Positions 8,600 through 15,164 of a DNA stretch of 31,401 nt are shown one piece after another; within the stretch, counting starts at the first letter, position 1; the number at the start of each line of letters is the position of its first letter. The notes below the pieces were generated by a model that saw nothing but the letters and a program-made list of their open reading frames with translations, made no database searches and was not told where the DNA came from. The DNA is from Bacteroidales bacterium UBA2287. Lineage in GTDB: Bacteria; Bacteroidota; Bacteroidia; Bacteroidales; Tenuifilaceae. The stretch is taken from NCBI GenBank assembly GCA_002345675.1, contig DDWL01000020.1, positions 1-31,401 on the forward strand, in the 5' to 3' direction. The position numbers were made by a program, and so were the translations under genes.

Positions 8600-10159
8600 C
8601 TATTCTCCTCCTTCTTTAGGGCCAATTTTTATTTGCTTTAGCATAATTTTAATTTCGGCTATAAGCAGTAGCGTAAAAATTATTGAAAACAGAACGAAAG
8701 TAACCTGAACTGCACCCGCATCGATACGCGAAACGGCTGCAACGGTTGGTAATATGTCCTGTATAACCCAAGGCTGACGGCCAACTTCGGCCACAATCCA
8801 GCCAGCTTGGCTGGCAATGTAGGCAAACGGAATGAGGAATACCGAAATCCACAGAATCCAACGGTATTGTGTAAGTTTTTCGCGCATTACTAGAACTAAA
8901 ATAACTACAAAAAAGGCTATAAAAAGGAAGCCTAGGCCAACCATAATTCTAAAGCTGTAAAAGGTTAGGGGAACGTTCGGTACTATGCTTTTTGGGTTGT
9001 TTAGGTAACCGTATCCAAAGTACTTAAAGTTCTCGTCGAGCAAAGCTTTTTGCTGCAACTTTTCCTCTTTGTTGCCTATGTCGGAGGCATTTCGATAATC
9101 GGCTAAAGCTTGTATGGCAATTTTTCCGCGTTTAATTTTCTCCTCGGCCGACAGGGCAATTTGCTCATTCCCGTCTTTATCAACAAAGGTATAGCCTCCA
9201 TTTATAATATCCTTTATACCAGGAACAAATGCTTCGCTATTTCGGTAACCCAAAAACGACAACATTTTAGGAATTTCAACTTTGAAAATAAATGGATCTT
9301 TTTCGTTATCGACCTCCTTGTCAGGAGCAAGAACTCCAACAACAACTAAGCCTGCAGCATTGCGGCCTTCATACAAACCTTCCATTGCAGCTAGCTTCAT
9401 GGGTTGTTTTTGAGCAACTTGGTACGCCGAGCCATCGCCAGTAAAGGCAAGGTAAAGTGCCGAAATTAAGCCGAAAACCGATGCAATTACAATGCTGCGC
9501 TTTGCCATTAAAATATGTCTTCCTTTCAGCAAAAACCAAGCGCTTATGCCAATTACAAATACAGCAGCCAGCACATAGCCCGAAGTTATTGTATGTAAAA
9601 ACTTATTAATGGCAACAGGCGAAAATAGTACTTCCCAAAAGTTGTGCATTTCGTTTCGGGCTGTATCGGGGTTAAAGTGCATTCCTGCAGGGTACTGCAT
9701 CCAAGCATTGGCAACTAAAATCCATAGCGCCGAAAGATTTGCGCCAAGCGCAACAAGCCAGGTTGATAAAAGGTGAAACTTTTTGCTAACCTTATTCCAA
9801 CCAAAAAACATAATGGCAATAAAGGTCGACTCCATAAAGAACGCCATTATGCCTTCAATGGCAAGCGGGGCGCCAAAAATATCACCAACAAACCACGAGT
9901 AGTTACTCCAGTTGGTGCCAAATTCGAATTCGAGAATTAAACCAGTTGCCACACCAATGGCAAAGTTTACTCCAAAAAGGGTTTGCCAAAACTTGGTAAT
10001 GCGCTTCCATTCTTCGTCGCCTGTGCGAACGTAAATGGTTTCCATAAAAGCCATTATGTAAGCTAAGCCTAATGTTAACGGTACAAACACCCAGTGATAC
10101 ATGGCAGTAAGGGCAAATTGAGCCCTCGACCAGTTCACAAGGTCAATATGTTCAACCAT
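8600..10159 (-). CDS. cydA: Cytochrome bd ubiquinol oxidase subunit I
   Basis: A 519-residue haem-bearing subunit of the bd-type terminal oxidase. Key residues by comparison with E. coli CydA: H22 in RAQFALTAMYHWVFVPLTLG (haem d / b595 side), H189 in KFLHT and M406 in SFRIMVG (haem b558 ligands), E102 and E110 in PLAIEGIMAFFMEST, K255 and E260 in QPMKLAAMEG (quinol site), and GRQPW at 460-464. The region between K255 and M406 is long, so this is the long Q-loop form as in E. coli. It lies 4 nt after the DUF4492 gene and 2 nt before cydB. Function is secure; oxygen affinity is inferred from the family. Confidence 0.97.
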   Translation of the reverse strand: MVEHIDLVNWSRAQFALTAMYHWVFVPLTLGLAYIMAFMETIYVRTGDEEWKRITKFWQTLFGVNFAIGVATGLILEFEFGTNWSNYSWFVGDIFGAPLAIEGIMAFFMESTFIAIMFFGWNKVSKKFHLLSTWLVALGANLSALWILVANAWMQYPAGMHFNPDTARNEMHNFWEVLFSPVAINKFLHTITSGYVLAAVFVIGISAWFLLKGRHILMAKRSIVIASVFGLISALYLAFTGDGSAYQVAQKQPMKLAAMEGLYEGRNAAGLVVVGVLAPDKEVDNEKDPFIFKVEIPKMLSFLGYRNSEAFVPGIKDIINGGYTFVDKDGNEQIALSAEEKIKRGKIAIQALADYRNASDIGNKEEKLQQKALLDENFKYFGYGYLNNPKSIVPNVPLTFYSFRIMVGLGFLFIAFFVVILVLVMREKLTQYRWILWISVFLIPFAYIASQAGWIVAEVGRQPWVIQDILPTVAAVSRIDAGAVQVTFVLFSIIFTLLLIAEIKIMLKQIKIGPKEGGE

Positions 10160-10163
10160 AAAG

Positions 10164-10388
10164 CTATTTATTAGTGTTAGTTAAATTCTCAATAACGTAA
10201 CGGCTACGCTCTTCGGGCGTTTTAAAATTACGTTTAAGTACATTTGGGAAGAAGAAGGGCTTAAGAATCAAAAACATTATTATTAGCTTAATAATAATGA
10301 TAGTCCATAGGGTTTTCCCAACAGTCATACTTTTAAAGCCATTGTAGTAAAAAAGAAAAATGCGTTGAAGTATGTTGCGTTTTTCCAT
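10164..10388 (-). CDS. DUF4492 small membrane protein of the cyd cluster
   Basis: A 74-residue protein with a central hydrophobic span (residues ~28-47, rich in Ile/Leu/Phe) and a basic N-terminus containing FYYNGFKSMTVGKTLW, the hallmark of DUF4492. The C-terminal half (KTPEERSRYVIENL) is charged and probably cytoplasmic. DUF4492 genes sit directly upstream of cydA in many Bacteroidota and some Campylobacterota. Here only 4 nt separate it from the cydA start. A role in oxidase assembly or stability is plausible from this fixed position but not shown. Confidence 0.9.
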   Translation of the reverse strand: MEKRNILQRIFLFYYNGFKSMTVGKTLWTIIIIKLIIMFLILKPFFFPNVLKRNFKTPEERSRYVIENLTNTNK

Positions 10389-10433
10389 TGAGTTAAGTTT
10401 CGCGCTTTAGATTGTCGAAAAATTAGGGGAATG

Positions 10434-11351
10434 CTACTTTTTCCCTCGGAAAATGTAGAAGAATCCCTTTGCGGGGTTATATAAATTCCCTTTATCTTCA
10501 ATGGTAAAGTAGTAAATACCTTCGGGAAGTTCCTTGCCATAGTAGTTTGTGCCGTCCCACTTAATAATGTTTGCCTCCTGTTGGTAAACTACCGATCCCG
10601 ATCGCGAAAATACCATAAACGAAAGCGAAGTTGTTCCTGTTGCAGTAACTTCAAAGTAGTCGTTTACACTATCGCCATTAGGTGTAATGTATTCGGGAAG
10701 GTTCACAAAATCTAATTTTGTAGTGGAAACTGGAGGTAAAAGGGTAATGCTTGTGCTATACTCGGCATAATTTGTATTGGAAACTGAACTATTTGTTACC
10801 TTTAAGTAGATTGTATGGAGGCCGCCTTTTGGGAATGTGTGGTAAATATTTGGATATTGTCCAAATCCAACAGCAAAAGCATTTCCTTCAAGGTCAACCC
10901 CATCAATTTCCCAGTAAAACCGCATATTCCCAATCGAATCGGAGTTATTTATGCTGAAGTTAAATGCGCTTCGCATAACCTTTTTTAAAGTTGCTAAATC
11001 GCCCAAGTTTAAATCGGGGGTAACTGCGAAAAAAGCTGGATTTACAATTATTTCCTGTTCAAACGGAGTCGATAAGCCACTATACGTTAGCTTAACCAAA
11101 AACTTATTCTCTGCATTTGCTTTGTAACTATAGGCGTGCACAGGGTTTCGATCAGTTGAAGCACCTCCGTCTCCAAAATCCCACGAAATACCTGAAGCCG
11201 ATTCGGGAATATTGCTTATAAACTTTACATTCGACACGCTTGCGGGGTCGTTTGTAGGGAGCAACCTATAAGTAAATGGTAATTGGGGCTCTTGTGCCAA
11301 AAGGGCAACATTAACCAAGAGCATTATGAGTATTAGCGAAATTCTTTGCAT
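10434..11351 (-). CDS. PKD-domain protein with T9SS type B (gliding-associated) C-terminal domain
   Basis: A 305-residue secreted protein. Residues 1-20 are a signal peptide (ends LLAQ). Residues ~50-105 form a PKD-like domain with the typical WDFGDGG motif. Residues 213-305 are the gliding motility-associated C-terminal domain: YITPNGDSVNDYFEV, then WDGTNYYGKELPEGIYYF, then the end GFFYIFRGKK. This is the type B sorting signal used by T9SS. The export route is therefore clear; the function of the passenger is not, as it consists only of Ig-like beta domains. It lies 45 nt upstream of the DUF4492 gene on the same strand, so read-through into the cyd genes is possible, though no functional link is evident. 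Confidence 0.9.
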   Translation of the reverse strand: MQRISLILIMLLVNVALLAQEPQLPFTYRLLPTNDPASVSNVKFISNIPESASGISWDFGDGGASTDRNPVHAYSYKANAENKFLVKLTYSGLSTPFEQEIIVNPAFFAVTPDLNLGDLATLKKVMRSAFNFSINNSDSIGNMRFYWEIDGVDLEGNAFAVGFGQYPNIYHTFPKGGLHTIYLKVTNSSVSNTNYAEYSTSITLLPPVSTTKLDFVNLPEYITPNGDSVNDYFEVTATGTTSLSFMVFSRSGSVVYQQEANIIKWDGTNYYGKELPEGIYYFTIEDKGNLYNPAKGFFYIFRGKK

Positions 11352-11399
11352 TTACAAGCAATTTTGAGTGTAAATATAGTAAATAGCCCTAAAACGGAG

Positions 11400-12503
11400 C
11401 TAAATTTTTTCGGTTAATTTCTGAACAAGCCTAAAGTTATTAAAGAACTCCTTTGAGAAAACCCTAATAACAGTGTATGCTGGAATGGCTAATAGCATAC
11501 CAAGAATCCCGCCTACACTTCCAGCAATTAGTAGCACAATAAATATTTCGAGTGGATGTGCGTTTACGCTATTTGAGAAAATAATTGGTTGAAATATAAA
11601 ATTGTCGATTAACTGTACAATGGTGAAAACAATGATCATGTATCCTAAAAGGGGAAGAAGTTCAGTTGAAAAGTCGAGATGAAGGTTTGTGGCCAAACCT
11701 ATAAGTGAACCCAAAAGCATGCCTGCCAAGGGGCCAACGTAGGGAATTAGATTTAAAATACCGGTAAACAGACCAATTACAAGAGCAGTATTAAAGCTAA
11801 TGCCAATAATCGATAGCCCAATGGTATTAAGGGTCATTATTAAAAAACTCTGAATTACAATTCCAATAAAGTACCTTCGGAGAAGCTTGTTTATGCTAAT
11901 TAGCGCATGGGTAATATTGGTTTCGAATTTTTCGGGGAAAAGAATTATAACCCCTTCGAAAAAAAGTCCATCATCTTTTAAAAAGAAAAAGGTTATAAAG
12001 GTTATCGAAAAGGCTGCTATTATTAGGTTGCCTAAAAGAGTTGCTGTTGAGCTAAATAAATCGGAAACAATGCCCACGTTAAACATGCTCGATACCTTTT
12101 CCACTATAATATCTTGAGTCGAAAAATCCCTTACCGAAGCTGGCAGGTACTCCTTTATAAACATGTCGAATTGGGCAATGGGCTCCGAAAAACTCGAAAC
12201 CATTCCTGGCACATTAACTGTGCTTAGTTCGTTTACTTGGCTCACTACTAAAGGAATCATAACCCTAAAGAAAAGAATAAAAGCAAACCAAATAGTTGCA
12301 AGGGCAACTACTGCTCCAATTATTTTGGGAGGGCTCCACCCCTTAACTTTTATGTGCGAAACTAAGTCGACAATTGGTTTTCCAATTAACGAAAAAACGG
12401 CTGAGATAAGTATGTATGCCACAATGCTGCTAAAATACCAAAGTAAAAAAAGCACTATAGATATTCCCATGCCTAACATTATATATCGCGCCAGTTTATT
12501 CAT
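11400..12503 (-). CDS. AI-2E family (PerM-like) membrane transporter
   Basis: A 367-residue polytopic protein with the AI-2E/PerM layout: two N-terminal spans, a large extracytoplasmic helical region (~residues 80-145, around VPGMVSSFSEPIAQFDMFIKE), then a block of further spans. The conserved C-terminal segment of the family is visible: FTGILNLIPYVGPLAGMLLG, followed by IDNFIFQPIIFSNSVNAHPL. Family members include proposed AI-2 exporters and Na+/H+ antiporters; the substrate cannot be told from sequence. It ends 48 nt before the T9SS type B gene on the same strand and is divergent from the EamA transporter across a 174-bp gap. Confidence 0.9.
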   Translation of the reverse strand: MNKLARYIMLGMGISIVLFLLWYFSSIVAYILISAVFSLIGKPIVDLVSHIKVKGWSPPKIIGAVVALATIWFAFILFFRVMIPLVVSQVNELSTVNVPGMVSSFSEPIAQFDMFIKEYLPASVRDFSTQDIIVEKVSSMFNVGIVSDLFSSTATLLGNLIIAAFSITFITFFFLKDDGLFFEGVIILFPEKFETNITHALISINKLLRRYFIGIVIQSFLIMTLNTIGLSIIGISFNTALVIGLFTGILNLIPYVGPLAGMLLGSLIGLATNLHLDFSTELLPLLGYMIIVFTIVQLIDNFIFQPIIFSNSVNAHPLEIFIVLLIAGSVGGILGMLLAIPAYTVIRVFSKEFFNNFRLVQKLTEKI

Positions 12504-12677
12504 TTCTTTAGTATTTCTATTGTTATTTCAGATGTTTTAGTACTCACAAAACTAAGCATTCCTTAGTGGCAACCAAACAATTAAACTCTATATTTTTATG
12601 GAGCGAACAAATTGAACACCCTTTTAAACCAAAGCATATTTTCTTTATCATAATAGCCACTTGCTAATTACGAATTT

Positions 12678-13610
12678 ATGCTAATCGATTTTATTTCGTC
12701 GCGTCAGGGCGAATTTGCTGCACTTTTAACTGCTTTTTTTTGGACCATTACTGCCTTAGCCTTCGAATCGGCAAGCAAAAAGGTTGGCTCACTTTCGGTA
12801 AACCTCATCAGGCTGGTTGCTGCCCTTGGCTTGCTCACCATCTTTTCGTTTATTATTCGGGGAATTCCATTTCCTACCGATGCTTCGGCGCATAACTGGA
12901 TTTGGCTTTCGCTGTCGGGGTTGGTTGGATTTGTGCTTGGCGACCTTTTCCTTTTTAGAGCATACGTTGTGGTTGGCGCTCGAATTTCGATGCTTATTAT
13001 GTCGCTTGCTCCACCCATTGCAGCACTTATTGGGTGGCTAACCCTTGGCGAGCAGCTTAACTACAAGCAGGGTTTAGGAATGCTTTTAACATTTATAGGA
13101 ATTGCACTGGTTGTTCTGCATCGCGAGGATAAGGATGCTTTGCAACTAAATGGTGGCCGAAGAAAGTTTAAATTCTCGTACCCCATTACAGGACTGCTGT
13201 TAGCATTTGGCGGTGCCGTTGGTCAGGGCGGAGGACTTGTGCTTAGCAAATACGGAATGGGCGATTACAACGTTTTTGCAGCTGTTCAAATTCGTGTTAT
13301 AACAGGCGTAATTGGGTTTTTAGCGCTTTTTGTTATTCTTAATCGTTGGGGAGCTTTATCGCTTGCGCTAAAAAATCGTCAGGCTATGGGGCGTTTATCA
13401 ATTGGGGCATTTTTTGGACCCTTTCTTGGCGTTTCCTTTTCTCTTTGGGCAGTTCGGTATACTTCAACTGGCGTTGCTTCAGCAATAATGTCAATTGTTC
13501 CGGTTCTTATAATTCCCGCATCAATATACTTTCATAAAGAAAAATTGAAAATGAAGGAGATAATTGGCGCAATTATAGCCATTTTTGGGGTGTTCCTTTT
13601 CTTTTTATAG
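12678..13610 (+). CDS. DMT superfamily (EamA) transporter
   Basis: A 310-residue membrane protein with ten predicted spans in two EamA repeats. The first half holds ALLTAFFWTITALAFE and, before the fifth span, LTLGEQLNYKQGLGMLLTFI; the second half repeats the plan with PVLIIPASIYFHKEKLKMKE and IIGAIIAIFGVFLFFL. The ExxxxxxxxG pattern at the end of each half is the family signature. Members export or import amino acids, nucleobases or other small metabolites; the substrate is unknown here. The start is the ATG at 12678, which gives a normal short N-terminus. No terminator is visible after its stop; the next 675 bp hold an inverted-repeat element. Confidence 0.9.
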   Translation: MLIDFISSRQGEFAALLTAFFWTITALAFESASKKVGSLSVNLIRLVAALGLLTIFSFIIRGIPFPTDASAHNWIWLSLSGLVGFVLGDLFLFRAYVVVGARISMLIMSLAPPIAALIGWLTLGEQLNYKQGLGMLLTFIGIALVVLHREDKDALQLNGGRRKFKFSYPITGLLLAFGGAVGQGGGLVLSKYGMGDYNVFAAVQIRVITGVIGFLALFVILNRWGALSLALKNRQAMGRLSIGAFFGPFLGVSFSLWAVRYTSTGVASAIMSIVPVLIIPASIYFHKEKLKMKEIIGAIIAIFGVFLFFL

Positions 13611-13912
13611 AATATACAACTGCATGTCAGGTAGTATTTCTATTAGTCTGCTTTTAGATACTGTTAAAATATTATTGGACTTATATTTCTTCAATTCCTA
13701 CGCCTCGGTAACTATCTATAGCCGTCAGCCTAATGATACAAGACTGCTGTACTTAAGCACAAAATGCCTATTTGAAGAAGCATTGATAAAACCTGTGGTT
13801 CAACAAACCTCAAAGCTAAATTGATTAGAAATTCCAAGCAGCTTGCCATGAGCGATGTGTGGTGGACCGGCAACCCCGATAACTATCGGGAGAGCAGCAG
13901 CATGAGGGGGAA

Positions 13913-14078
13913 TGCCAAATCGTTAGCCCCATGTGCAAGGGCGTTTGCGTTCGAGATGGAACGCATCGGATGATAGAGCTTAGGTTGATAGCGCTTTGAA
14001 AAACCATGGATGCAAAGGAAGGGTTTCCCTTGCAGCGTTCCATATCGCTTACGTTGCCATGGGGCTTACGATTTGGCA
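13913..14078. repeat. Nested inverted repeat that can fold as one long hairpin
   Basis: Bases 13913-13933 pair with 14058-14078 at 20 of 21 positions. Inside this, 13952-13964 pair with 14035-14047 at 12 of 13. At the tip, 14011-14034 form a further small hairpin (TGCAA...TTGCA with GGTTTCC near the loop). The three are co-linear, so the whole 166 nt could form a single bulged stem on either strand. Confidence 0.75.
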
Positions 14079-14147
14079 GGGCGGGTGGTAGCTTCGGTTT
14101 AGCTCCGCTGAGCTCACAAAGGACGTTCGGTTGCCTTGATTCTTTGG

Positions 14148-14174
14148 TTCCTTTCTCATCAAGGATGAAAGGAA
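14148..14174. repeat. Small hairpin inside the intergenic element
   Basis: TTCCTTTC and GAAAGGAA form an 8-bp perfect stem around an 11-nt loop. It lies between the long hairpin and the right-hand terminal repeat. Confidence 0.6.
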
Positions 14175-14285
14175 TAAAATGAACTGTGGAGCTCCTATAA
14201 CCATGGGGGAAACAATCTTAGCCTGACGGCTATGGATAGTTATCGGAGCGTGGCTATTACAAATAAATCAAACTTAAACAGATTC

Positions 14286-14867
14286 TTAGTTAATTGTATC
14301 AATTTCAATGTCGTACTTGGCTAAAAGCCCAATTACGCCTTGTAACGAGAATTTTGCTTTTTTAATGCGGTTAATCTCAGGGTTAATGGTGTAGTTAATC
14401 GATGTTCGAAAGTCAGTCTTTTCAATATTTGTATTCATAAATGTTGCCCCAGCTAAATCGCAATTGTCAAAAAGCGAACTTGTTAAGTCACAGTCCGAAA
14501 AGTCGACCTCTTGTAGTTTCGAATTTTTAAAAACAGTTTTTTTAATGCTTGTTTGGTAAAACGAAGAATGGTTTAGCGAACAGTTTTCGAAACGGAACGA
14601 AAGCCCAAATTTATTGCAGTACCCAAACTGCAGCCCCAGCATTTTACAATCGCTAAATTTAATGTCGCGTAAAGCAGTGTTCGATAGCTTTGCCAAACTT
14701 AGGTTACAACCTGTAAATTCGCATTCCGAAAAGACAATATCGGTTAGGTTCGAGTTCGAAAAGTCGCAGTTCACAAAAACACAACTTTCGTACTCCCCTT
14801 TTTGTAAGGCATTTAGTTTAAAATCAATGCGTTCAAACCTTTCATTTTCTTTGTAAATAGGGTTCAT
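14286..14867 (-). CDS. Pentapeptide-repeat protein
   Basis: A 193-residue protein built from pentapeptide units of the A(D/N)LxX / CxFxx type, e.g. CVFVNCDFSNSNLTDIVF, CEFTGCNLSLAKLSN, VDFSDCDLTSSLFDNCDL. Such repeats form a right-handed quadrilateral beta-helix. The C-terminal stretch (TDFRTSINYTINPEIN followed by FSLQGVIGLLAKYDIEID) resembles the ending of Qnr/MfpA-like proteins, where a short helix mediates dimer contact. Qnr proteins mimic DNA and protect gyrase, but the chromosomal relatives in Bacteroidota have no proven role, so a quinolone-resistance function should not be assumed. No signal peptide: cytoplasmic. It stands alone, convergent with the EamA gene. Confidence 0.85.
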   Translation of the reverse strand: MNPIYKENERFERIDFKLNALQKGEYESCVFVNCDFSNSNLTDIVFSECEFTGCNLSLAKLSNTALRDIKFSDCKMLGLQFGYCNKFGLSFRFENCSLNHSSFYQTSIKKTVFKNSKLQEVDFSDCDLTSSLFDNCDLAGATFMNTNIEKTDFRTSINYTINPEINRIKKAKFSLQGVIGLLAKYDIEIDTIN

Positions 14868-15130
14868 TTCAACTGCTTGTTGGGTACAACTATTTAGCTT
14901 CCTAAGTCTAAGCTGCTTTGCTCAAAATTCTCAAAATTTTACAATTAGGGTTTAAAAGTACAGCAATAACCATATTTATTTGCTTAAAAAATAGGGTTTA
15001 TGCTAAACAAATCAAATTTTTATTATTTTTGGAAACTTTAAAAAGCCCTAATCAACTCGATTTAGGCAATTTAAGAATTATTCGATTTTTCTGTATAAAC
15101 TTTTTACTACTTAGCAAGACCTGTTAAAAC

Positions 15131-15138
15131 TAAATTTG
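15131..15138 (+). promoter_or_regulatory. Putative -7 element for the EF-G2 gene
   Basis: TAAATTTG matches the Bacteroidota TAnnTTTG box exactly. TTAG at 15111-15114 is a one-mismatch -33 box at 16-nt spacing. The implied leader is ~20 nt. The rest of 14868-15130 is AT-rich and shows nothing else I can support. Confidence 0.5.
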
Positions 15139-15164
15139 TTGAACCGCAGTAAAGCGAGAAATTC

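Larger units (their letters stand above)
13700..14251. mobile_element. ~552-bp element bounded by 34-bp imperfect inverted repeats (MITE-like, unclassified)
   Basis: Bases 13700-13733 match the reverse complement of 14218-14251 at 29 of 34 positions, including the 11-base block ATAGCCGTCAG. The same CGATAACTATC sequence found in the right end recurs internally at 13877-13887, inside a perfect 6-bp hairpin with AACT loop (13875-13890). No transposase or other ORF is present, and I could not find a convincing target-site duplication. A non-autonomous transposable element or a dispersed intergenic repeat is the likeliest reading; a structured RNA is possible. Confidence 0.5.
13611..14285. other. 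Gene-free 675-bp interval with nested inverted repeats
   Basis: This stretch lies between the convergent EamA and pentapeptide genes. No open frame in it looks like a protein. It is visibly richer in G and C than the flanking AT-rich spacers and contains several inverted repeats (listed separately), so it appears to be an inserted or repeat-derived element and not a simple spacer. Confidence 0.7.

Noticed and set aside
13825..14043. Open frame on the minus strand inside the G+C-rich intergenic element
   Set aside because: The translation is rich in Ser, Cys and Arg with no recognisable domain, and the frame runs across the arms of the inverted repeats, so it is a by-product of the palindrome.
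13700..14251. Group II intron or intron remnant
   Set aside because: I looked for a reverse-transcriptase ORF, a GUGYG-type 5' end and a domain V hairpin and found none; the inverted terminal repeats also do not fit.
14286..14867. Quinolone-resistance gene (qnr)
   Set aside because: Pentapeptide repeats alone do not establish Qnr function; the sequence lacks clear Qnr loop features and is a chromosomal lone gene.
14868..15130. Riboswitch or leader RNA upstream of EF-G2
   Set aside because: The sequence is plain AT-rich spacer without paired arms; the promoter box at 15131 implies a leader of only ~20 nt.
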